Positions 44,213 to 49,964 of a stretch of 49,964 bases of DNA are shown one piece after another (within the stretch, counting starts at the first letter, position 1; each line of letters begins with the position of its first letter). The notes below the pieces were generated by a model. That model saw nothing but the letters and a program-made list of their open reading frames with translations. It searched no databases and was not told where the DNA came from. Origin of the DNA: a bacterium (lineage in GTDB: Bacteria > Bacillota > Clostridia > Lachnospirales > Lachnospiraceae); the NCBI GenBank assembly GCA_029012425.1, contig JAQXMB010000128.1:1-49964 (forward strand). Direction: 5' to 3'. A program made the position numbers and the translations under genes.

Positions 44213-45063
44213 GCCTCATACTCCTCCGGTCGTTCTAAAGTGATTCGTCCGATTGTTCCTGATCGGAATTCGTCAAGAATCAGATTTGCCGCTTTCGAAT
44301 AGTCCAGTTCTCCACCTTTTTTTACACAGGAACGCCGTTTTGCGATCTCCTCTAACGCGGCAACAGGATCCGACGATAACTCTTCTTCATATCTTACACG
44401 GAGCAGGTTGCTGTAATCCTTTTGAAGGAATTTCAACAGTTCCAGACTCATCTCATCAATATTTAGTATCTCATCTTTTATTGAACCAATAAGTGCAAGC
44501 TTTAATCCGACACTTTGATCTTCGAATTTCGGCCACAAAATACCGGGGGTATCAAGAAGCTCCACATCCTTATTCAGACGGATCCACTGTTTTCCTTTGG
44601 TAACACCCGGTTTATTTCCGGTTTTTGCACATGCCTTACCTGCAAAAGAATTGATAAATGTAGATTTTCCGACATTCGGAATTCCTACAACCATTGCACG
44701 AACCGGACGATTCTTAATCCCACGTCTTCTGTCTCGCTCTATTTTCTCCTTACATGCATCTGCAATCACAGCATGTACCTGCTTCATCTGCGCTTTGCTT
44801 CGTGCATCCATACGAACGACAAAATAGCCCTTCTTCTCGAAAAAATCCATCCACGCCCGATTGACAGAATCATCTGCAAGATCTGCCTTATTTAAAAGAA
44901 TCAGTCTCGATTTGTTTTTTCCAAGTTCATCAATATCAGGATTGCGGCTACTCATCGGTATTCTCGCATCAACAAGCTCAATCACAAGATCTACAAGCTT
45001 GATATCCTCCTGCATCTGTCGTTTTGCCTTGGTCATGTGACCGGGGTACCATTGAAATTGCAT
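44209..45063 (-). CDS. rbgA: Ribosome biogenesis GTPase RbgA (YlqF)
   Basis: A circularly permuted GTPase needed for late 50S assembly. The order is G4 (LLNKADL), G5-like, G1 (GIPNVGKSTF), G3 (DTPGILWP), typical of YlqF. The N-terminal QWYPGHMTKAKRQM is a family hallmark. 284 residues. It lies between the two signal peptidase genes, as in B. subtilis neighbourhoods. Confidence 0.97.
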   Translation of the reverse strand: MQFQWYPGHMTKAKRQMQEDIKLVDLVIELVDARIPMSSRNPDIDELGKNKSRLILLNKADLADDSVNRAWMDFFEKKGYFVVRMDARSKAQMKQVHAVIADACKEKIERDRRRGIKNRPVRAMVVGIPNVGKSTFINSFAGKACAKTGNKPGVTKGKQWIRLNKDVELLDTPGILWPKFEDQSVGLKLALIGSIKDEILNIDEMSLELLKFLQKDYSNLLRVRYEEELSSDPVAALEEIAKRRSCVKKGGELDYSKAANLILDEFRSGTIGRITLERPEEYEA

Positions 45064-45075
45064 ATCCTTACCTTT

Positions 45076-45654
45076 CTATTTTATAAAACCGGTATCCGAA
45101 AACGGAAGTAGTCGAAACCAGGCCTTACCGATTATATACTCTTTTTTTACATTGCCGATATTCGCATACCGGCTATCCTCGCTCGCTGCCGGATTGTCTC
45201 CGAGTACGAAGCATTCATCCACATCGAGTGTCAGTTTCTCAGCCGCAATTCCCGGATCTGAAATCGACCCGGTAAAGTGAACATCCTCTAATGGTTTATC
45301 ATTTACATAAATCACGCCATCAACGATTTCCACTGTATCACCACCTACTGCTATCACTCGCTTAATGTAATAATGTGATTTTTCATTTCCGTTCGGCAAG
45401 AAGACAATGACATCCCCAGTTTTCGGTTTACTCATTTTATAGATAAACCGGTTGACAAGCACCTGCTGTCCATCTGTCAGTTGCGGCTCCATCGAAGAAC
45501 CAACCACATTGGTTCTCATTCCGATAAAATAAACAAGAACACCTGCAATTGCAACACTGATAGCAATTTCCGCAAGCCAGACAAAAATCTCTTTGATCAA
45601 CGGAATATTCAGTTTCTTTTTTTTCTTTCGAAAATTGGGACCACTGCTTCTCAT
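45076..45654 (-). CDS. lepB: Signal peptidase I (second copy)
   Basis: 192 residues with a Lys-rich N-terminus, one membrane helix (about 25-45), Ser54 in GSSMEPQL and Lys98 in YIKRVIAVGGD. The GDNPAASEDSRY segment is present near the end. I choose the ATG after AGGAGAA. A longer open frame would run through the rplS terminator and is not translated. The family and the neighbourhood suggest partial redundancy with the other copy. Confidence 0.93.
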   Translation of the reverse strand: MRSSGPNFRKKKKKLNIPLIKEIFVWLAEIAISVAIAGVLVYFIGMRTNVVGSSMEPQLTDGQQVLVNRFIYKMSKPKTGDVIVFLPNGNEKSHYYIKRVIAVGGDTVEIVDGVIYVNDKPLEDVHFTGSISDPGIAAEKLTLDVDECFVLGDNPAASEDSRYANIGNVKKEYIIGKAWFRLLPFSDTGFIK

Positions 45655-45684
45655 AGTATTCTCCTGAAAAGAATTTATCTTGCG

Positions 45685-45715
45685 AAAAAAGGGACAAATA
45701 CATTGTACTTGTCCC
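45685..45715 (-). terminator. Terminator after rplS
   Basis: On the minus strand GGGACAAGTA pairs with TATTTGTCCC (one G-U) around CAATG, then TTTTTT. It lies between rplS and the signal peptidase gene and limits read-through. Confidence 0.88.
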
Positions 45716-45740
45716 TCCATTGCATTGCAACTATATCAGA

Positions 45741-46094
45741 TTATTTTACTAACTCTTTAACCTTAGCTGCCTTACCGATACGGCCTCTTAAGTAGTTGAG
45801 CTTCGCGCGTCTTACCTTACCGCGACGAATAACCTCAATCTTCTCTACATTCGGAGAATGTAACGGCCAAGTCTTCTCTACGCCTACACCGTTTGACAAC
45901 TTTCTTACGGTGAATGTCTCGCGGTTGCTGCTTCCCTGTCTCTTTAATACAGTTCCCTCAAATACCTGAACTCTCTCTCGGTTACCCTCGATGATCTTTC
46001 CGTATACCTTAACGGTATCTCCAACATGGAACTCAGGAACAGTCTCTTTTAACTGAGCAGACTCAATGTTCTTAATAATCTCTGTGTTATTCAT
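45741..46094 (-). CDS. rplS: 50S ribosomal protein L19
   Basis: 117 residues with typical L19 pattern: [18 protein letters not shown] near the start, then [32 protein letters not shown] and a basic [18 protein letters not shown] end. AGGAGGTCAC precedes the ATG. It has its own promoter and terminator here, separated from trmD by the SulP gene. Confidence 0.98.
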   Translation of the reverse strand: MNNTEIIKNIESAQLKETVPEFHVGDTVKVYGKIIEGNRERVQVFEGTVLKRQGSSNRETFTVRKLSNGVGVEKTWPLHSPNVEKIEVIRRGKVRRAKLNYLRGRIGKAAKVKELVK

Positions 46095-46177
46095 TTTATG
46101 TGACCTCCTATTATTTTGATGTTCTTAACTGCGACCTGCACAGCAGAGGACCATCGCCTTTTTCTCACAACAGTACG

Positions 46178-46206
46178 ATTTTAACAGATTGTATTTGCAA
46201 ATGCAA
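46178..46206 (-). promoter_or_regulatory. rplS promoter
   Basis: TTGCAT-N17-TAAAAT on the minus strand, with a ~75-base leader containing a CTGC-TGT-GCAG hairpin. An L19 leader motif is possible but not demonstrated. Confidence 0.65.
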
Positions 46207-46257
46207 GTGAATTATTCGTTTTTCTTTGCAAAATGTGAACCTGCTTCATCACGCTAC

Positions 46258-46286
46258 TTGACCATCATGCACCAAAGTGATAGAAT
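46258..46286 (+). promoter_or_regulatory. Promoter of the SulP gene
   Basis: TTGACC-N17-TAGAAT, about 45 bases before the ATG. Confidence 0.72.
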
Positions 46287-46333
46287 TTTCAACGGTCATT
46301 TTTGAAATACATATTAAGTAGGAGAAAACAGTT

Positions 46334-47980
46334 ATGGAAACACTCAAACCTAAGATTCTGGAGACACTGAAGGGCTATACGAAAGAACAGCTCATTAAGG
46401 ATATCATCTCCGGAATTATCGTCGCAATCATTGCTCTCCCGCTGTCAATCGCACTTGCCATTGCTTCGGGTGTCACACCGGAATGTGGTCTTTATACCGC
46501 AATTATTGCTGGATTTATGATCTCACTGTTTGGCGGAAGCCGTGTGCAGATTGGCGGACCAACCGCTGCTTTCGTTGTTATCATATACGGAATCGTTACA
46601 AATTACGGCCTCGACGGCTTAATCGTTGCAACAATTCTCGCCGGAATTATTTTGATCATCATGGGAATCTGTCATTTTGGTTCGCTGATCAAATATATTC
46701 CGTATACGATTACCACCGGCTTTACCTGCGGAATCGGTGTAAGCCTCCTGGTTGGTCAGGTGAAAGACTTTCTGGGACTTGATATGGGTGCTGTCCCCTC
46801 GGAATTTATTGAAAAGCTTCAGGCATATGCCGCTAATATCACATCTGTTGACATGACAACACTGCTGATTGGTATTCTGGCATTACTGATTTTAATCTTC
46901 TTCCCGAAGCTTACGGATAAAATCCCCGCTTCACTCGTTGCAATCATCGTCACTACCGTTGTTGTAAAGGTTGCGAATCTACCTGTCAACACGATCGGAA
47001 GCGTCTATGGTGAGTTATCCTCAAACCTTCCGATGCCGCACCTGCCGAATGTAACCTTCTCAATGATTCAGAAACTGATATCGCCTGCATTTACCATTGC
47101 ACTGCTTGCGGGTATCGAATCCCTTCTCTCCTGTGTTGTATCGGACGGTATGATTTCAGATAAACACAATTCCAATGCAGAGCTTATCGGTCAGGGTCTT
47201 GGAAATATCTTTTCCGGGTTATTCGGTGGAATTCCTGCAACAGGTGCGATCGCAAGAACCGCCGCAAATGTAAAAAACGGCGGCCGCACACCAATCGCAG
47301 GTATGGTTCACAGTGTAACATTGTTATTGATTTTACTGATTCTCATGCCTACTGCTGCACTCATTCCTATGACAACACTTGCTGCTGTACTAATCGTTGT
47401 GGCATGGAATATGTGTGATTGGAAAGCTTTTGCAGACCTTTGCAGACATGCCCCGAAAAGTGATACCATTGTTCTGGTTGGAACTTTCCTGTTAACCGTT
47501 GTCTTTGATTTAGTTGTTGCAATCGAAGTTGGTATGGTAGTAACCTCTCTGCTGTTCATGAAGCGCATGGCGGAAGTCAGTGATGTCAAAGCCTGGAAAT
47601 ATATTGAAGAGCCTGATGTCTCTGATGGTGAAGCTGAAAAGCTTCTCTCGCTGTCAAAGGAGATTCGTGTCTATGAGATTAGTGGTCCGATGTTCTTTGC
47701 CGCTGCAGATCAGCTTGCCAATATTCACACGAAGAAATATACCCGCGTCATGATTATTCGTATGCGAAGTGTTCCTGCAATCGATGCAAGTGCCATGCGG
47801 TCCCTTCATAAGCTTGCAGATCACTATGATCGACACGGCATTCGGTTAATCTTTTCACATGTCAACGAGCAGCCTTTGTCAGTCATGAAAAAAGACGGCT
47901 TCTACGATCGTCTTGGAGCAGATTCGTTCCAAAGCGATATCATAGCCGCCGTCAATTATGCTGAAAGCCTTCTCAATTAA
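46334..47980 (+). CDS. SulP-family anion transporter with STAS domain
   Basis: 548 residues. The membrane part (about 20-410) has ten or more hydrophobic helices and the SulP signature segment SRVQIGGPTAAFVVI. A cytosolic STAS domain (about 435-545) has RMRSVPAIDASAMRSL. Substrate could be sulfate, bicarbonate or another anion. TAGGAG lies before the ATG. It stands on the + strand between trmD and rplS, which belong to one minus-strand cluster. Its end overlaps the trmD stop by eight bases. Confidence 0.94.
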   Translation: METLKPKILETLKGYTKEQLIKDIISGIIVAIIALPLSIALAIASGVTPECGLYTAIIAGFMISLFGGSRVQIGGPTAAFVVIIYGIVTNYGLDGLIVATILAGIILIIMGICHFGSLIKYIPYTITTGFTCGIGVSLLVGQVKDFLGLDMGAVPSEFIEKLQAYAANITSVDMTTLLIGILALLILIFFPKLTDKIPASLVAIIVTTVVVKVANLPVNTIGSVYGELSSNLPMPHLPNVTFSMIQKLISPAFTIALLAGIESLLSCVVSDGMISDKHNSNAELIGQGLGNIFSGLFGGIPATGAIARTAANVKNGGRTPIAGMVHSVTLLLILLILMPTAALIPMTTLAAVLIVVAWNMCDWKAFADLCRHAPKSDTIVLVGTFLLTVVFDLVVAIEVGMVVTSLLFMKRMAEVSDVKAWKYIEEPDVSDGEAEKLLSLSKEIRVYEISGPMFFAAADQLANIHTKKYTRVMIIRMRSVPAIDASAMRSLHKLADHYDRHGIRLIFSHVNEQPLSVMKKDGFYDRLGADSFQSDIIAAVNYAESLLN

Positions 47981-48701
47981 GCAAATCTTTCACGCTCTCC
48001 CATTCCTTTTGGGAGAGCGTTGCTTTTTCCAATAAATCAGGTCTGCGAAGTGCAGTCCGCTCAATGGACTGACTTCTGCGCCACGCATCGACCTTTGCAT
48101 GATCTCCCGACAGTAAAATCGCGGGAACTTTTTTTCCGTTCCATTCTTCCGGTCGTGAATACTGCGGATACTCAAGCAGATTTCCTTCCAGCGATTCCGT
48201 GCTTCCGGAGGCTGCATTTGTGAGAACACCGGGCACCATGCGGCTGATGGCATCTACCATAACCATGGCTGCCAGTTCTCCGCCTGTTAACACATAATCT
48301 CCAATCGAGATATAATCCGTCACAATCTCCTCAAGTACGCGTTCATCGATTCCCTCATAATGTCCGCATAACAGAATCAGGTCTTTTTCAAGTGCCAGCT
48401 CTTTTGCCTGCGACTGATGAAACACTCCTCCCTGAGGCGTCAGATAAACAGTCCTCGGTCGATAGCCAATCCGGTCAACAACCGCCTTCCACGCATCATA
48501 TACAGGCTGTGCCTGCATCACCATACCAGCTCCACCGCCGTAAGGATAGTCATCCACCTTTTTATGCTTATCCAATGTATAATCCCTGATATTGATTGTC
48601 TCAATAGAGAGCAGCCCGTTTTGTACCGCGCGACCGATAATGCTTGTATGCAGTCCGTCAGAAACCATATCCGGAAATAATGTCAATATATAGAAATTCA
48701 T
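47973..48701 (-). CDS. trmD: tRNA (guanine-37-N1)-methyltransferase
   Basis: TrmD methylates G37 of tRNAs next to the anticodon. The trefoil-knot SPOUT motifs are clear: LILLCGHYEGIDERV, the knot segment ISIGDYVLTGGELAAMV, and the conserved C-terminal domain. 242 residues. It starts one base after the rimM stop and converges with the SulP gene. Confidence 0.98.
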   Translation of the reverse strand: MNFYILTLFPDMVSDGLHTSIIGRAVQNGLLSIETINIRDYTLDKHKKVDDYPYGGGAGMVMQAQPVYDAWKAVVDRIGYRPRTVYLTPQGGVFHQSQAKELALEKDLILLCGHYEGIDERVLEEIVTDYISIGDYVLTGGELAAMVMVDAISRMVPGVLTNAASGSTESLEGNLLEYPQYSRPEEWNGKKVPAILLSGDHAKVDAWRRSQSIERTALRRPDLLEKATLSQKEWESVKDLLN

Positions 48702-48702
48702 C

Positions 48703-49230
48703 TTAATTATCCTTCTGATTTAATTCACGAAGCCCATCCAGCAGATGAACCTTCATCGTTTTGTCTTCCATCGAAACATCTAAAATACATTGTTTGATTG
48801 CAGGAATCAACAGTTCTTCCTTTTGGCCCCGCACGACATACACATCATTGGCACCGGTGTTTAGTACATCCGCAATTACGCCAAGCGCTTCACCCTCATC
48901 GCTTATCACCTTAAGGCCAATTAAATCTGCAACAAAATATTCATTTTCTTCCAATGCTACCGCATTTTCACGGGTCACATACAAATTGCATTTTTTATAT
49001 TTTTCCACATCATTGATATGTCCGATTCCCTTGAATTTAACAATTACAAGGTTTTTAAAATATCGAACTGCCTCCACGGTAAGCGAAACCTCGTGATTGT
49101 CCTTATCAATAAGAATGACATCCTTTAAATAGTCATATCGGGTGGCATCATCCGTTGTCGGAAATACCTTAACCTCACCTTTCAATCCATGGGTGTCAAG
49201 AATTGCACCTACCTGTAACAGATCGCTCAT
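48703..49230 (-). CDS. rimM: Ribosome maturation factor RimM
   Basis: RimM assists 30S head assembly and binds S19. N-terminal DTHGLKGEVKVFP and C-terminal PRC-barrel segment (YFVADLIGLKV, GVIADVLNTGANDVYVV, LLIPAI) are intact. 175 residues. It follows a terminator after khpA, and its 5' region contains a nine-base direct repeat (TTCTGAAAT twice). Confidence 0.96.
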   Translation of the reverse strand: MSDLLQVGAILDTHGLKGEVKVFPTTDDATRYDYLKDVILIDKDNHEVSLTVEAVRYFKNLVIVKFKGIGHINDVEKYKKCNLYVTRENAVALEENEYFVADLIGLKVISDEGEALGVIADVLNTGANDVYVVRGQKEELLIPAIKQCILDVSMEDKTMKVHLLDGLRELNQKDN

Positions 49231-49285
49231 TGTTTCTCCTCTTTCTTCTGAAATCTATTTCTGAAATTCTCTCGGGAATGAAAAT

Positions 49286-49313
49286 AAAAAGCATACCGAA
49301 AGTATGCTTTTTT
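49286..49313 (-). terminator. Terminator after khpA
   Basis: AAAAAGCATAC and GTATGCTTTTTT form an 11-bp stem around CGAAA, with A/T runs on both sides. It separates ffh-rpsP-khpA from rimM-trmD. Confidence 0.88.
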
Positions 49314-49319
49314 ACATTG

Positions 49320-49550
49320 TTACTGCATAATATCAACAATAACCTTCTTTTCACTTTTTGAGGCTGCAGCCTTGACTACGGAACGGATTGCTTTAGCAAT
49401 ACGACCTTGCTTACCAATCACCTTGCCCATATCTGACTGTGCGACCCGAAGTTCAACAACAATAGATCTGTCCGTCTCTGTCTCAGTGACAACGACTTCC
49501 TCCGGGTGATCAACCAAGGCTTTTGCAATTACTTCCACTAATTCCTTCAT
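49320..49550 (-). CDS. khpA: KH-domain RNA-binding protein KhpA
   Basis: 76 residues made of one KH domain with the GxxG loop IGKQGR. KhpA forms a complex with KhpB in many Firmicutes and affects cell division and mRNA levels. It sits in its usual place between rpsP and rimM. Confidence 0.95.
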   Translation of the reverse strand: MKELVEVIAKALVDHPEEVVVTETETDRSIVVELRVAQSDMGKVIGKQGRIAKAIRSVVKAAASKSEKKVIVDIMQ

Positions 49551-49563
49551 TGGTCTACCTCAC

Positions 49564-49809
49564 TTATTTCTCGATACCAGCTAACTTGAAAATCTTGCTA
49601 ACGGTCTCGGTAGGCTGAGCGCCGTTTGCTAACCACTTCTTTGCAGCTTCTGCATCTACATGATACTCGCTGGGGTTTTTCGTAGGATCGTATGTTCCGA
49701 TCTCGTCGATACTCTGTCCGTTACGAGCGGTTCTTGAATCTGCAACTACGATTCTATAGAAGGGAGCCTTCTTCTGTCCTAATCTCTTTAATCTGATCTT
49801 TACTGCCAT
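49564..49809 (-). CDS. rpsP: 30S ribosomal protein S16
   Basis: 81 residues beginning with [20 protein letters not shown] and with [10 protein letters not shown], the S16 signatures. A strong AGGTG site precedes the ATG. It lies between ffh and khpA. Confidence 0.98.
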   Translation of the reverse strand: MAVKIRLKRLGQKKAPFYRIVVADSRTARNGQSIDEIGTYDPTKNPSEYHVDAEAAKKWLANGAQPTETVSKIFKLAGIEK

Positions 49810-49844
49810 GAATCTTTCACCTCCTTGGTTTTTTTCATCTATCG

Positions 49845-49964
49845 CTAAAACGGGAGTTTAAATCTACCCATTTTACCGCCTCTTGATTTCATCATGCCGG
49901 GCATCTGCTTCATCATCTTACGCGCCTGCTCAAACTGCTTGACCAGTCGGTTCACCTCGGCAAT
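49845..49964 (-). CDS. ffh: Ffh (SRP54), 3' end only
   Basis: The last 39 residues of the signal recognition particle GTPase, cut by the window edge. The Met-rich M-domain tail shows [18 protein letters not shown] followed by a Gly/Lys-rich end. The GTPase part lies beyond the window. It precedes rpsP with a gap of 35 bases. Confidence 0.93.
   Translation of the reverse strand: MAEVNRLVKQFEQARKMMKQMPGMMKSRGGKMGRFKLPF

Noticed and set aside
49246..49267. Direct repeat TTCTGAAAT-N4-TTCTGAAAT before rimM
   Set aside because: Short, AT-rich and without further copies or link to a promoter, so it may be chance.
1..49964. CRISPR arrays, tRNA or rRNA genes, IS elements, attachment sites
   Set aside because: No repeat-spacer pattern, no cloverleaf with CCA and no transposase or terminal inverted repeats were seen.

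Overview
The window reads as chromosome of an anaerobic, low-to-mid G+C Firmicute, most likely a Lachnospiraceae-type Clostridium. The main reasons are the ffh-rpsP-khpA-rimM-trmD-rplS-lepB-rbgA-rnhB-ylqH-yraN gene order, [FeFe]-hydrogenase maturases, an MsmK-type sugar ATPase, a giant 2-hydroxyacyl-CoA dehydratase activase fusion, and strong AGGAGG-type ribosome sites throughout. Species was not determined.

Region 1 (1-8.7 kb, + strand) is a hydrogenase-maturation operon: the tail of an unknown gene, hypA, an isoamylase-type glycogen debranching enzyme, one gene fusing HydF (the [FeFe] maturation GTPase/scaffold) to a complete HypF (the [NiFe] carbamoyltransferase), then hydE and hydG. Region 2 (8.8-20 kb) holds housekeeping genes: the MsmK-like ATPase, M18 aminopeptidase, a D-2-hydroxyacid dehydrogenase, BipA/TypA with a small HTH protein, a double-OB SSB-like protein, a CobO-type adenosyltransferase, dapA-dapB, asnA and a lone gatC.

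Between gatC and the activase gene (19.54-20.0 kb) lies a GC-rich, hairpin-rich stretch with no believable protein. A consensus minus-strand promoter (TTGACA-N17-TATACT) points straight into it. It looks like a ~440-nt structured non-coding RNA that I cannot assign to a known class.

Region 3 (20-31.4 kb) has the activase and then a minus-strand operon: TetR regulator, GH2 beta-galactosidase-like enzyme, an unfamiliar GT-B-like protein and a GH36 alpha-galactosidase. A 13-bp-arm palindrome sits at the operon start. Region 4 (31.5-40.3 kb) is mixed: a sigma-region-2-like protein with a membrane anchor and acidic tail, an acyl-CoA ligase, an EamA exporter, a CPBP protease with a palindromic operator, a bioY-cobA/hemD-crp operon preceded by a CRP-like site, and a PocR/MCP-type sensor.

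Region 5 (40.4-50 kb, mostly minus strand) is the conserved translation/secretion cluster running from ffh (cut by the window edge) to yraN. A SulP anion transporter on the opposite strand splits it between trmD and rplS, and internal terminators follow khpA and rplS. The cluster includes FliK-like and FlhB-tail-like genes.
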